Below the pieces are notes generated by a model, which was not told the DNA's origin, ran no database searches, and worked only from the letters and a program-made list of their open reading frames with translations. Positions 8,005 through 16,835 of a DNA stretch of 64,000 bases are shown one piece after another (the stretch's first letter is position 1; each line of letters opens with the position of its first letter). This stretch comes from Blastococcus capsensis (GTDB lineage: Bacteria; Actinomycetota; Actinomycetes; Mycobacteriales; Geodermatophilaceae): NCBI RefSeq assembly GCF_030165005.1, contig NZ_JASNNW010000004.1, positions 115,377 to 179,376 on the forward strand, given 5' to 3'. Both the position numbers and the translations under genes were made by a program.

Positions 8005-8819
8005 CGGCGGTCCGCCGACGACGCGTCGGGCTCACCGGCCGGGACGCGCTCCCGGATCCACTCCGCGGACCGGGCGAAGACCAGCGGGGCGTCGTTGTCG
8101 AGGGTGGCCACGTGGTAGCTGTTCTCGAGCAGGACCCCGGTGGTGTCCGCGCTACCCACGCCGGCGAGCAGGATGGTGCTGTTGACCTGCTCCACCACGT
8201 GGTCCTCCGCGCTGTGGAAGACGATCACGGGTGCGGTGACCCGGCCCAGGTCCGCCCGCGTCGCGGCCCAGAGGCCGCGGAGCTGCATCATCGCCCGGGT
8301 GGGCAGTCTGTGGTAGGCGAGCTCGGTGACGCCGGGCTTCTTGATGTCGCTGGCGACCGGCGTCCAGCTGGGGGTGAGTCGGGCCAGCAGGGGCAGCAGC
8401 TTGGCGTCCAGCCGCTGGGTCAGCAGTGCCGGGTTCACCAGCAGCAGGCCGGCGACGTCGTCGGGCCGTACCTCCGCCAGCCGGGTGGCGAGCGTGCCAC
8501 CCATCGACAGGCCTGCCACGAACACGCGGTCGCAGACGGCGGCGAGCTCGTCGAAGGCGCCTTCGACGGTCGCCGTCCACTGGTCGTGGGTGCTGGTGTT
8601 GCAGTCCTGCCAGCGGGTGCCGTGGCCGGGCAGCAACGGGCACCGCACCGCGAAGCCCTCGGCGGCCAGGGCCTCGCCCCAGGGCCGCATGCTCATCGGC
8701 GTCCCGGTGAACCCGTGCACCAGCAGAACCCCGGTGCGGCCCTCGGGCCCGGGCCCCGCCGGGAAGGAGAACGGCTCGCCACCGGCCATGACTCCGGCGG
8801 CAGGGGGCGGTCCGGGCAC
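8001..8819 (-). CDS. Alpha/beta hydrolase (carboxylesterase / monoacylglycerol lipase type)
   Basis: A 272-residue esterase of the alpha/beta hydrolase fold. VLLVHGFTGTP (residues 31-41) gives the oxyanion-hole HG; GLSMGG (103-108) holds nucleophile Ser105; SAEDHVV supplies the acid, and SYHVATLD near the C-terminus supplies the histidine, as in bacterial Est30-like and monoacylglycerol lipases. GTG 8819 is preceded by GAGGAGG with ideal spacing, which favours it over the internal ATG. It is divergent from the acyltransferase gene at 8930 across 110 bp that should hold both promoters. The likely substrates are short- to medium-chain glycerol esters (inference). Confidence 0.88.
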   Translation of the reverse strand: MPGPPPAAGVMAGGEPFSFPAGPGPEGRTGVLLVHGFTGTPMSMRPWGEALAAEGFAVRCPLLPGHGTRWQDCNTSTHDQWTATVEGAFDELAAVCDRVFVAGLSMGGTLATRLAEVRPDDVAGLLLVNPALLTQRLDAKLLPLLARLTPSWTPVASDIKKPGVTELAYHRLPTRAMMQLRGLWAATRADLGRVTAPVIVFHSAEDHVVEQVNSTILLAGVGSADTTGVLLENSYHVATLDNDAPLVFARSAEWIRERVPAGEPDASSADRR

Positions 8820-8929
8820 GTGGTCCTCCTCGGGTCCGGCGGGCCACGCCGGTGTCAGCTAGCTCACGGTGGTGACCCGATTGTGATTCGGGCCCCAGGA
8901 TCCCTAGTCTGGCAGTCCCCGAGGGAGGC

Positions 8930-9691
8930 GTGTTGTTCTACTGGTTCCTCAAGTTCGTCGCGATCGGCCCCCCGGCGCGGGTCGTGTTCCGCCCGAAGGC
9001 GGAGGGAGTCGAGAACGTGCCCGCGACGGGCGCCGCGATCCTGGCGAGCAACCACCTGTCCGCGGCCGACTGGATCTTCGTGCCGCTGCAGCTCAAGCGG
9101 CGCGTCACGTTCCTGGCGAAAGCGGAGTACTTCACCGGCACGGGCGTGAAGGGCTTCCTGCAGCGGGCGTTCTTCACCGGTGCCGGCCAGGTCCCGATCG
9201 ACCGGTCCAGCGCCTCGGCCGCCGAGGACGCCATCCAGACCGGCCTGCGCATCCTCCGGGACGGCAAGCTCCTCGGCATCTACCCCGAGGGCACCCGTTC
9301 GCCCGACGGCCGGCTGTACCGCGGCAAGATGGGCGTCGCCCGCATGGCGCTGGAGACCGGCGTGCCGGTCGTCCCGGTGGCGATGGTCTACAGCTCCCGG
9401 GCGCTGCCGTTCGGCAAGAAGATCACCCGGGTGCGGATCCGGGTCGGCAAGCCGCTGGACTTCAGCCGCTACGAGGGCCTGGCCGGCGACCGGTTCGTCG
9501 AGCGATCGGTCACCGACGAGATCATGTACGAGATCATGACGCTGTCGGGCCAGGAGTACGTCGACGTCTACGGCGCGACCGTGAAGAAGTCGATGGACGC
9601 CACCGGTGCCAGCGCGAACGAGGTCATCGCCGGCCTCCAGCCGCCGGCCGGGGAGGCCGCCGACCGCGCGCCCACCACGCTCGCCGGCTGA
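8930..9691 (+). CDS. plsC: 1-acyl-sn-glycerol-3-phosphate acyltransferase (Rv2182c-like)
   Basis: Transfers an acyl chain from acyl-CoA to lysophosphatidate during phospholipid synthesis at the inner membrane. The 253-residue protein begins at GTG 8930 after GAGGGAGG. The catalytic block I NHxxxxD is NHLSAAD (41-47), block II contains QVPIDRS, block III is YPEGTRSPDG (about 118-127), and block IV is VPVVPVAMV. The N-terminal LFYWFLKFVAI is a short hydrophobic anchor. It corresponds to Rv2182c in the conserved mycobacterial order. A perfect hairpin terminator follows immediately (9699-9724). Confidence 0.9.
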   Translation: MLFYWFLKFVAIGPPARVVFRPKAEGVENVPATGAAILASNHLSAADWIFVPLQLKRRVTFLAKAEYFTGTGVKGFLQRAFFTGAGQVPIDRSSASAAEDAIQTGLRILRDGKLLGIYPEGTRSPDGRLYRGKMGVARMALETGVPVVPVAMVYSSRALPFGKKITRVRIRVGKPLDFSRYEGLAGDRFVERSVTDEIMYEIMTLSGQEYVDVYGATVKKSMDATGASANEVIAGLQPPAGEAADRAPTTLAG

Positions 9692-9698
9692 CGCCCGC

Positions 9699-9724
9699 AG
9701 GGACTTCCTGCGCAGGAAGTCCCT
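9699..9724. terminator. Perfect palindrome, bidirectional terminator
   Basis: A 26-bp perfect inverted repeat (12-bp arms, AGGGACTTCCTG and its complement, with a CG centre) lies between the convergent plsC and TetR genes, ending at the base before the TetR stop codon. It has no T-tract, as is usual for high-GC actinobacteria. Confidence 0.8.
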
Positions 9725-10312
9725 TCAGCGCGTGACGAGCCGGTCGAGGACGTCCCGCAGCAGCTCCAGCAGCTCCGGGCGGCTCATCGCCGGTTCGAGG
9801 ACCCACTGGGCCACCAGGTCCTCGGTGAAGGCGAACCAGGCCAGCACCAGCTGCCGCCGCAGCGCGTCGTCGGGGAGTTCCAGCGCGGTCAGTGCGACGT
9901 CCACCAGCCGGCCGCGGGTCTCCTCGTAGACGTCCGACACCCACGGGTCGCCGCCGCCGGCGCCGCGCACGAAGGCCAGGTGGCTCTCCCGGAACGTCTC
10001 CACCCAGCCGACGTAGCGGTCGAGCATCCCGGTGACCTGCTCCCCCGACGGCGTCTCGGGCTCGGGGAGGATGTGGGTCATCAGCAGATCGGCGGCGGCG
10101 CGGGTGACCGCGGTGTAGTACTCGCGCTTGGTCGCGAAGTAGTGGAACAGCAGGCTGCGGCTGATGCCGGCCCGGCGGGCCACCTCGTCGATGGTCAGCT
10201 CCTGCACCGGTGTGGTGGGCAGCAGCTCGAGCCCGATCTGCACCAGCTGCGCGCGCCGGTCGCCGGCAGAGCGGCGCAGGCGTCGATGGTCGGGGCGGGA
10301 CGAGGCCGTCAT
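9725..10312 (-). CDS. TetR family transcriptional regulator
   Basis: A 195-residue repressor. The N-terminal helix-turn-helix is complete (IDEVARRAGISRSLLFHYFATKREYY, about residues 33-58); the C-terminal ligand domain is helical with DRYVGWVETFRE. ATG 10312 is chosen because the open frame upstream is antisense to the hydrolase. It is the last gene of the BVMO-hydrolase-TetR operon, 16 nt after the hydrolase stop. The twin palindromes at 12859-12903, in front of the operon and the divergent SDR gene, are its probable operators. The inducer is unknown, perhaps a ketone, ester or lipid handled by the operon. Confidence 0.88.
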   Translation of the reverse strand: MTASSRPDHRRLRRSAGDRRAQLVQIGLELLPTTPVQELTIDEVARRAGISRSLLFHYFATKREYYTAVTRAAADLLMTHILPEPETPSGEQVTGMLDRYVGWVETFRESHLAFVRGAGGGDPWVSDVYEETRGRLVDVALTALELPDDALRRQLVLAWFAFTEDLVAQWVLEPAMSRPELLELLRDVLDRLVTR

Positions 10313-10328
10313 GGGCGGGCGCGGGGCC

Positions 10329-11294
10329 TCACGCGGCGGCCCGGCCGGCCGTGGCCGCGACCAGGAGCCGCTCGATGGCCTCGGCGACGAGCTGCGCCCG
10401 CTCCTGGGGGAGCATGTGGCCGGTGCGCTCGGCCACGTGCAGGGCCGCATCCGGCAGCGCCTCGGCCAGCTGGCGGCTGTGCCGCTGCGGAGTGAGCTGG
10501 TCGCTGTCCCCGACCAGGATCTCCACCGGCACGTTCCGGAGCGCCGTCAGGTGCCGGCGCTTGTCGTGCCGGCCCAGGGCCGGGTAGAAGGCAGCGAACG
10601 CCCGCACCGTCGAGGCGTGCATGATCTCCGCGCCCGCGATCACCATCTCGTCGGTGGCGTCGGCCCCGTAGAGCAGCTCGCGCACGAGCTTCTGGTGACG
10701 CGGGTTCGTCGGCGGCAGCAGCCGGCGCATGCGCTCGAGCGTCCGTGCGGCGCTGATCGCGACGGTGACCACCCCGGGGGTGAGCTTCAGCTGCAGCCGC
10801 TCGGCCGCCGTCTTCCCCGCGGGGGCGAGGTCGCCGGCCGACGTCGACACGAGCGCGACACCGCGCACCCGTTCGCCGAACAGCTCAGCGCGCGCGGCGG
10901 CGAGGCACATGATCGTCATGCCGCCCATCGAGTGCCCGGCCAGCACGACGGGACCGGTCGGGGCCAGCTGGTCGATCAGTTCCCCGAGGTCGGCACCCAG
11001 CTGGTCGATGGCGAGCTCGGCGACCTCGGAGGCGTGGCCCGGGGAGGTGGGAGATCGCCAGGTCGAGCGGCCGTGGCCCCGCTGGTCGTAGCGGATCAGC
11101 CGCAGCTCGCCTGCGGCGACCCGTGGGGTGACGAGCTCGGCGACGTCGTCCCACGCGGCCTGGGCCAGGGTCCAGCCGTGGGCGAGCACCAGGGTGACGG
11201 GCGCGTCGTCGGAGCCGTCGACGACGGCGTGCAGGACGGCGCCGTCGGGCGTGCGGACGGCCGCCACCCGGCGGAGCAGGGCGCCGGCGCTCAT
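10329..11294 (-). CDS. Alpha/beta hydrolase, operon partner of a Baeyer-Villiger monooxygenase
   Basis: A 321-residue alpha/beta hydrolase with LAHGWT (38-43), GHSMGG around nucleophile Ser122, acid in VGDSDQLTP and histidine in ERTGHMLPQE. Its ATG overlaps the monooxygenase stop (ATGA), so the two are coupled. In such pairs the monooxygenase makes an ester from a ketone and the hydrolase cleaves it to acid and alcohol; applying that here is inference from established pathway logic. The N-terminal ~25 residues precede the fold without a signal peptide, so the enzyme is cytoplasmic. Confidence 0.87.
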   Translation of the reverse strand: MSAGALLRRVAAVRTPDGAVLHAVVDGSDDAPVTLVLAHGWTLAQAAWDDVAELVTPRVAAGELRLIRYDQRGHGRSTWRSPTSPGHASEVAELAIDQLGADLGELIDQLAPTGPVVLAGHSMGGMTIMCLAAARAELFGERVRGVALVSTSAGDLAPAGKTAAERLQLKLTPGVVTVAISAARTLERMRRLLPPTNPRHQKLVRELLYGADATDEMVIAGAEIMHASTVRAFAAFYPALGRHDKRRHLTALRNVPVEILVGDSDQLTPQRHSRQLAEALPDAALHVAERTGHMLPQERAQLVAEAIERLLVAATAGRAAA

Positions 11295-12829
11295 GCCGCC
11301 ACCTCCGGGTGTTGCGTGCCGGCGGGGATGCCCACGTAGTTCTCCCGGTCGAGGGTGCGGGTGAGCTTGCGGAACCGGAACGTGAAGTCCGGCCACAGGG
11401 TCGTGTTGTGGCCGTGCCGGTCGAGGTACCAGCTGGCGCAGCCGCCGGCGAGCCACACGGTGCCCCGCGACTTCCTGGCGATCAACGACCGCCAGGCCTC
11501 CTGGGCCTCCAGGGTGGTCTCCAGGACCGCCAGCCCCTCGGCGTCCATGGTCTTCAGCGCGTCGTCGACGTAGGCGACCTGCGACTCGATCATGTACACC
11601 ATCGAGGTGTGGCCGACGCCCACGTTCGGGCCGACCAGCAGGAACAGGTTCGGGAAGCCGGCGACGGCGGTGCTGCGGTTGCTGCCCATGCCGTGCGACC
11701 ACACGTCGGCCAGGGTCCGCCCGTCGCGGCCGCGGATCTTTCCCGCGATCGGCAGGTCGGTGACGTGGAACCCGGTCGCCAGCACGATCGTCTCCGTGGG
11801 CCGCTCGACGCCGTCCGTGGTGACGACCGAGTGCGGCCGGATCTCGGCGAGGCCCGCGGTGACCAGCTCGGCGTTGGGTGCCGCGACCGCCGGGAAGTAG
11901 TCGTTGCTGATCAGGATGCGCTTGCAGCCGATCGTGTAGTCCGGCGTCAGGGCCCGGCGGAGCTTCGGGTCGCGCACCTGCCGGTGCAGGTGGGCCTTCG
12001 CCAGCCTCTCCACCGGCTCGAGGAAGCGCCGGTTCTTGGCCATGCCGATGACGAGGAACTCGCGGAACAGGTAGAGGAACCCGCGGATCGCGTTCTGCAG
12101 GCCCGGGACGAGGCGGTACAGCCGCCGCGTCCACGGCTGCACCGGGTGGTCGGTGCGGGGCACGACCCACGCCGGCGTGCGCTGGTAGACGGCGATGCTG
12201 GCCACGATCGGCTGGATGGCCGGCACCAGCTGGACGGCCGAGGCGCCGGTGCCGATGACGGCGACCCGCTCGCCGGTGAGGTCGTGGGAGGAGTTCCACC
12301 GCGCGGAGTGCATGACGGTGCCGGCGAAGGTGTCCAGCCCCGGGATGTCGGGACAGGCCGGGTCCGCGAGAGCCCCGGCCGCGGAGATGAGCACGCGGGC
12401 CCGGAACTCGCCCGCCGTGGTGGAGACCAGCCACCGCTGCGCGGCGTCGTCCCACCGGGCGGCGGTGACGTCGGCGCCGAAGACGCAGTGCCGGCGGACG
12501 TCGAAGCGGTCCGCGGTCGCCTGGAGGTACGCCTGGATCTCCGGCTGCTCGGAGTAGGAGCGTCCCCAGTCGGGGTTCTGCGCGAAGGAGAACGAGTAGA
12601 GGTTGGACTGCACGTCGCAGGCGGCGCCCGGATAGGTGTTGTCCCGCCAGGTGCCGCCCACGTCGTCGGCCCGCTCGAGGACGACGAAGTCGGTCTGTCC
12701 GCGCCGTTCGAGGGCGATCGCCATGCCGAGGCCGGCGAACCCCGATCCGATGATCGCGACGCTCACCTCGCGGACGGCTCCGGCGGGTCTCCCGGAGTCG
12801 GTGGGGTGGGTCTCGAGCGTGCTGGTCAC
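11291..12829 (-). CDS. Flavin-containing monooxygenase, type I Baeyer-Villiger class
   Basis: FAD- and NADPH-dependent oxygenation of ketones to esters, or related sulfoxidations. In the 512-residue product, the first Rossmann motif GSGFAG is at 28-33, the Baeyer-Villiger fingerprint FxGxxxHxxxW is intact (FAGTVMHSARW, about 160-172), and the second dinucleotide motif GTGASA follows in VAVIGTGASAVQL; ATGFH marks the end of the NADPH domain. GTG 12829 lies about 10 nt after AAGGAG; a TTG further upstream is less likely because it would extend into the operator region. It is first in an operon with a hydrolase and a TetR gene, and divergent from an SDR. The substrate is unknown. Confidence 0.9.
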   Translation of the reverse strand: MTSTLETHPTDSGRPAGAVREVSVAIIGSGFAGLGMAIALERRGQTDFVVLERADDVGGTWRDNTYPGAACDVQSNLYSFSFAQNPDWGRSYSEQPEIQAYLQATADRFDVRRHCVFGADVTAARWDDAAQRWLVSTTAGEFRARVLISAAGALADPACPDIPGLDTFAGTVMHSARWNSSHDLTGERVAVIGTGASAVQLVPAIQPIVASIAVYQRTPAWVVPRTDHPVQPWTRRLYRLVPGLQNAIRGFLYLFREFLVIGMAKNRRFLEPVERLAKAHLHRQVRDPKLRRALTPDYTIGCKRILISNDYFPAVAAPNAELVTAGLAEIRPHSVVTTDGVERPTETIVLATGFHVTDLPIAGKIRGRDGRTLADVWSHGMGSNRSTAVAGFPNLFLLVGPNVGVGHTSMVYMIESQVAYVDDALKTMDAEGLAVLETTLEAQEAWRSLIARKSRGTVWLAGGCASWYLDRHGHNTTLWPDFTFRFRKLTRTLDRENYVGIPAGTQHPEVAA

Positions 12830-12858
12830 CGCTGACCAACTCCTTGCCTCCGGCTTGC

Positions 12859-12903
12859 TGAGCAACGCTCAACACGCTACAACGACTGTTGAGCAGTGCT
12901 CAA
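12859..12903. promoter_or_regulatory. Twin palindromic operators in the BVMO/SDR divergent promoter
   Basis: Two related perfect palindromes, TGAGC-AAC-GCTCA (12859-12871) and TTGAGC-AGT-GCTCAA (12889-12903), lie with centres 31 bp apart, about three helical turns, between the divergent monooxygenase and SDR genes. The shared half-site is TGAGC. The TetR protein encoded at the end of the monooxygenase operon is the natural candidate to bind them; that assignment is inference. Confidence 0.75.
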
Positions 12904-12934
12904 TCCGAGCGCGACGATCTCTGGAGGAGCACCC

Positions 12935-13852
12935 ATGGCCGGTCACGGCAAGCGCGCCCGCTCGTCCCTGGCCGGGAAGTCGGTGCTCGTCACCGGCGCC
13001 GCGCGGGGGATCGGTGCAGAGCTGGCCCGCCGGGCCGCCGCGCGTGGCGCTCGCATCGCCCTGGTCGGGCTCGAGCCCGAGGAGCTGGCGCGGGTCGCCG
13101 ACGAGCTCGGCCCCGAGCACCACCTGTGGGTGGAGGCCGACGTCACCGACGCGGGTGCGCTGGCGGCAGCCGTCCAGCGCACCGTCGACACCTTCGGCGG
13201 GCTGGACGTCGTCGTCGCCAATGCCGGCATCGCCCCGCTGACCACGGTCATGACCAGCTCGGCGCACGCGCTGGCGCGGACCGTCGAGGCGAACCTGATC
13301 GGGGCGATGCTCACCACGCACGCGGCCCTGCCCGAGATCGCGAAGCGGAAGGGGCACGTGCTGCTGATCAGCTCCGCCGCGGCTTTCACCGTCCTGCCCG
13401 GGATGAGCGCGTACTGCGCGTCCAAGGCCGGCGTCGAGCGGTTCGGGGACGCGCTCCGCCTGGAGGTCGCCCACCGCGGGGTCACCGTGGCCAGCGCCCA
13501 CCCGACGTGGATCGACACCGACATGGTCCGGGACACGGAGGAGGCGCTGCCCACCTTCATGGCCGCGCGCAGGCAGCTCCCCGGGCCGCTGGGCGCCTTC
13601 ACCTCGGTCGAGGACTGCGCGGAGGCCCTGGTCGAGAACCTGGAGACCCGGGGACGCCGGGTGTTCGTGCCCCGGTCGGTCGGCACCGTGGCGGCGCTGC
13701 GTCAGCTGGTCACCGGAGTCGTGGCCGAGAAGGTCGCGATGGTGGTCGCGGCCAAGCGGGTGCCGCAGCTCGAGCGCGACATCCAGGCCCTGGACGGCCG
13801 GGAGTTCGGCGCGAACTCCGTGGGGGACCGGTCGAAGGGCACCGCCGCCTGA
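12935..13852 (+). CDS. Short-chain dehydrogenase/reductase
   Basis: NAD(P)-dependent oxidoreductase of the classical SDR family, 305 residues. Motifs are TGAARGIG (20-27) for cofactor binding, NAG in VVANAGIA, the catalytic serine in LLISSAAAF and YCASK (Tyr160, Lys164). ATG 12935 follows GGAGGAG. The C-terminal ~80 residues extend beyond the core and include a hydrophobic stretch (LVTGVVAEKVAMVVAA) that may be a membrane or substrate lid. The gene shares its regulatory region with the BVMO operon. It may oxidise an alcohol to the ketone used by the BVMO; this is inference. Confidence 0.9.
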   Translation: MAGHGKRARSSLAGKSVLVTGAARGIGAELARRAAARGARIALVGLEPEELARVADELGPEHHLWVEADVTDAGALAAAVQRTVDTFGGLDVVVANAGIAPLTTVMTSSAHALARTVEANLIGAMLTTHAALPEIAKRKGHVLLISSAAAFTVLPGMSAYCASKAGVERFGDALRLEVAHRGVTVASAHPTWIDTDMVRDTEEALPTFMAARRQLPGPLGAFTSVEDCAEALVENLETRGRRVFVPRSVGTVAALRQLVTGVVAEKVAMVVAAKRVPQLERDIQALDGREFGANSVGDRSKGTAA

Positions 13853-13960
13853 TCGTCGGGGTCGACGCACACGCCCGGCGGATCAGCTGGGGCCACGGGG
13901 AAAACACCCGCCGTCGTACGCCGACCGTGGGGAGCCGGGCCCTCGGCCTACGGTTGGCCG

Positions 13961-14446
13961 GTGCGGCGCTTCTTCTACGACACCGAGTTCATCGAGGACG
14001 GCACGACCATCGACCTGGTGTCGATCGGGATCGTCGACGAGACGGGGCGGGAGTTCTACGCCGTCAGCACCCAGTTCGACCCGGACAGGGCGATCCCGTG
14101 GGTGCGCCGCAACGTCCTTGACCAGCTGCCCCCGCCGGCGGACAAGGCGTGGCGCAGTCGCGAGCGGATCCGCGAGGACCTGCTGGCCTTCCTCACCGGC
14201 CCGGGAGAGGAGATCGAGCTCTGGGCCTGGTTCGCCGCCTACGACCACGTGGCGTTGTGCCAGCTGTGGGGGGCGATGCCCGCGCTGCCCCGGCCGATCC
14301 CGCGGTTCACCCGCGAGCTGCGCCAGCGCTGGGACGACCGGGGACAGCCGCCGCTGCCGCCCAAGCCGGCCGGCACGCACGACGCCCTGGTCGACGCCCG
14401 CTACAACCTGGCGCGCTGGCAGGCGATCGAGGCCGCCGGCAGCTGA
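13961..14446 (+). CDS. 3'-5' exoribonuclease, DEDD type (Rv2179c family)
   Basis: A 161-residue RNase of the Rv2179c ('ExoRNase-AS') family that trims 3' single-stranded RNA overhangs. The start FFYDTEFIEDG holds the first two metal ligands (Asp7, Glu9); AAYDHVALCQLWG gives the third acid; HDALVDARYN holds the last histidine and aspartate of the DEDDh set. Similarity to the mycobacterial protein is high along the whole length. GTG 13961 begins directly before the domain, so the transcript may be leaderless. The terminator hairpin at 14454-14496 follows 7 nt after the stop. Confidence 0.92.
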   Translation: MRRFFYDTEFIEDGTTIDLVSIGIVDETGREFYAVSTQFDPDRAIPWVRRNVLDQLPPPADKAWRSRERIREDLLAFLTGPGEEIELWAWFAAYDHVALCQLWGAMPALPRPIPRFTRELRQRWDDRGQPPLPPKPAGTHDALVDARYNLARWQAIEAAGS

Positions 14447-14453
14447 CCGGTGT

Positions 14454-14496
14454 GCACGAGAGCCCCCCTCCCGGAACGGGAGAGGGGCTCTCGTGC
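14454..14496. terminator. Long hairpin terminator between convergent genes
   Basis: An inverted repeat of about 20-bp arms with one mismatch and a 3-nt GAA loop (GCACGAGAGCCCC... and its complement) lies between the exoribonuclease and the chemoreceptor genes, which converge here. It should stop transcription from both sides. Confidence 0.85.
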
Positions 14497-14512
14497 GATG
14501 CGGCGGGGGCGC

Positions 14513-16663
14513 TCAGACGGTGAAGACCCCCAGCAGCCGGTTCAGCTCGCGGGACAGCCCGTCCAGCTCCTGGGCCGCCGAGCGGGCGCGCTCGACGTCG
14601 GTGGCGCTGTCGTCGGCGTCCTGGCTGACCGTGGTGAGGGTGGTGGTCACCGTGCCGGCGCCCTGTGCCGCCGTGGCGACGCTGCGGGTGAGCTCGCGGG
14701 TCGTGGCCGTCTGCTCCTCCACCGCGCTGGCGATCGTGGTCTGGTGGTCGTTGATCGAGCGGACCACCTCCGCGATCTGGGAGATGGAGCGCACCGCGGC
14801 CGTGGTCTCGGACTGGATGCCCTGGACCCGCTGGGCGATCTCCTCGCTCGCCTTCGCGGCCTCCTGCGCCAGCTCCTTCACCTCGTTGGCGACGACGGCG
14901 AAGCCCTTGCCCGCGTCGCCGGCCCGGGCCGCCTCGATGGTGGCGTTGAGGGCCAGCAGGTTGGTCTGCTCGGCCACTCCGGAGATCACCTTGACGACGT
15001 CACCGATCTCGGCCGAGCTGGCGCCCAGCGCGGCGATGGTCGACTCGGTCCGCTCCGCCAGCGAGGCGGCCTGACGGCCGACCTCGGCCGCCTCGGCGGC
15101 GCTGCGGGCGATCTCGGTGATGGAGACACCCATCTCCTCGGCGCCGGCCGCGGCCGACGACACGCTGGTGCTGATCTCCGCGGCGACACCGTGGGCGTCC
15201 TGCGCCTGGTCCCGGCTGCGGGCGGCCCGCTGGGCGAGCCCGTCGGCCACCGTCGAGACGCCGCCCGCGGAGACGGCCACCTGCTGGGCGCACCGGTGGA
15301 TGTCGCGCACCGTGCCCGCCACCTTGTCGACGAAGCGGTTGAACGCCCCGGACAGCTGTCCGACCTCGTCGCTGCTCGAGTCGTCCATCCGCTGGGTGAG
15401 GTCGCCCTCGCCGTCGGCGATCTCGGCCATGCGGTCGCGCAGGCGCATCAGCGGCCGGGTGAGCCGGTGTCCGACCCACAACGAGATCAGCCCGCCCACG
15501 ACGGCGATGACCACCGCGGCGAGCACCATCGCCCAGACCATCGAGGTGCGACCCTCGGCCAGTGCGTCCTTGGCGCCGGCGAAGTCCGCGTCGCGGGTGA
15601 CGGCGGTGATCACCCAGTCCCAGGGCGCGTAGTACGAGACGCGGGCCGTGGTCGGGCCCTCCTCCGGGTCGACGTAGCGCACGGTGGCCTGCTCGCCGTC
15701 CTGCAGTTGCAGCGCGGCGTCGACGATCTGCCGCACGTAGGGGGCGCCCTCGGCGCCGGTGGCCGCGATCAGCTGCTCGCCGTCCCGCACCCCTCCGGGG
15801 CTGACCAGGACGGTGCCGGCGCGGTCGCCGGTGCCGCCGTAGACCTCGATGTGGCCGTTCTCGCCGATGGTGGTGGCCTCGAGGCCCTGGCGGAGAGCGG
15901 GCAGGTTCTCCTGCTTCACACCCACGTAGAGGACGCCGATCACGTCACCGGCGGGGCCCAGGATCGGCTCGTAGGCCGACACCAGCCACGAGTCGACGAC
16001 GAACGCGTTGCCCCGGAAGGTCTGGCCGCTGCTCAGCGCCGCGGCGACCGGGTTGGGCTTCCCGTCGGGGTTGGTGGCCGGGATGTAGGTGCCGATGGCA
16101 CGGGATCCCGAGGCGGCCTTCACGTTCGTCGCCACGCGCAGGTAGTTGCCCTCGGGCGTCTTCTGGAAGATCGTCACGGTGGCGCCGACCATCGACATGA
16201 TGTCGTCGACGACCGGGGTGGGGACGGCGACGTCGGTGTTCTGGCCCAGCCACTGGCCGCCGACCAGCACGCGGGGCAGCGTCACCGGGGTGACCTCGCC
16301 GTTCATCTGGTTCTTGGCGTCCCAGGTGACCGGGTCCTCGCGGGAGTCGGCGATGGCGAAGCCCCCGGACTGCTGCAGGACGTACCGAGCCGCGTTCAGG
16401 TCGTAGTCGACCTTCATCGCCGTCGATGCGCCCTGGGTGGCGACGAGGTCGTAGGCGCCCCGAGCGGCGCGGCTGATGTCGCCGGCCACCAGGGCGTCCA
16501 TGTCCCGGGCGGCGGCGTCGGCGAAGTCGCCGCTCTGCCAGGCGCTCACGCCACCCATCGCGACGCCGGTGACCACCACGCTGCTCACCGCGAGGGCTGT
16601 GACCTTCGCGCGGATGCCCCACGAGGAGGGGCGGGCCCAGGGAGGCGGGGTCGTCCAGCGCAT
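14513..16663 (-). CDS. Methyl-accepting chemotaxis protein with periplasmic Cache-type sensor
   Basis: A 716-residue chemoreceptor that relays ligand binding to CheA/CheW. ATG 16663 follows a GGAAGG site. Transmembrane helix 1 covers about 20-40, and a large extracellular Cache3-Cache2-like sensor spans about 45-365 (TFRGNAFVVDSWLVSAYEPI and GVLYVGVKQENL are typical). TM2 is near 370-393, followed by a HAMP domain (RLTRPLMRLRDRMAEI) and a long signalling coiled coil with the conserved hairpin tip EQTNLLALNATIEAARAG near 560. No che genes lie in the window. The ligand is unknown; many Cache receptors sense organic or amino acids. Confidence 0.92.
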   Translation of the reverse strand: MRWTTPPPWARPSSWGIRAKVTALAVSSVVVTGVAMGGVSAWQSGDFADAAARDMDALVAGDISRAARGAYDLVATQGASTAMKVDYDLNAARYVLQQSGGFAIADSREDPVTWDAKNQMNGEVTPVTLPRVLVGGQWLGQNTDVAVPTPVVDDIMSMVGATVTIFQKTPEGNYLRVATNVKAASGSRAIGTYIPATNPDGKPNPVAAALSSGQTFRGNAFVVDSWLVSAYEPILGPAGDVIGVLYVGVKQENLPALRQGLEATTIGENGHIEVYGGTGDRAGTVLVSPGGVRDGEQLIAATGAEGAPYVRQIVDAALQLQDGEQATVRYVDPEEGPTTARVSYYAPWDWVITAVTRDADFAGAKDALAEGRTSMVWAMVLAAVVIAVVGGLISLWVGHRLTRPLMRLRDRMAEIADGEGDLTQRMDDSSSDEVGQLSGAFNRFVDKVAGTVRDIHRCAQQVAVSAGGVSTVADGLAQRAARSRDQAQDAHGVAAEISTSVSSAAAGAEEMGVSITEIARSAAEAAEVGRQAASLAERTESTIAALGASSAEIGDVVKVISGVAEQTNLLALNATIEAARAGDAGKGFAVVANEVKELAQEAAKASEEIAQRVQGIQSETTAAVRSISQIAEVVRSINDHQTTIASAVEEQTATTRELTRSVATAAQGAGTVTTTLTTVSQDADDSATDVERARSAAQELDGLSRELNRLLGVFTV

Positions 16664-16835
16664 GTTCGGCCTTCCAGGTCGTGGACGGTGGCCCGGTGCC
16701 ACCCGTCGACGACTCTCTCGGCAGGCCGGGAGCGATTCGGTACATCGTCGTGCAGGTCGGTACCGGAACAGCCCTGCCGGGAACGGACGTGCGGCATCAT
16801 GGCGCGCCCAGGCGGCGGAGCCCCCGGAGGCGTCC

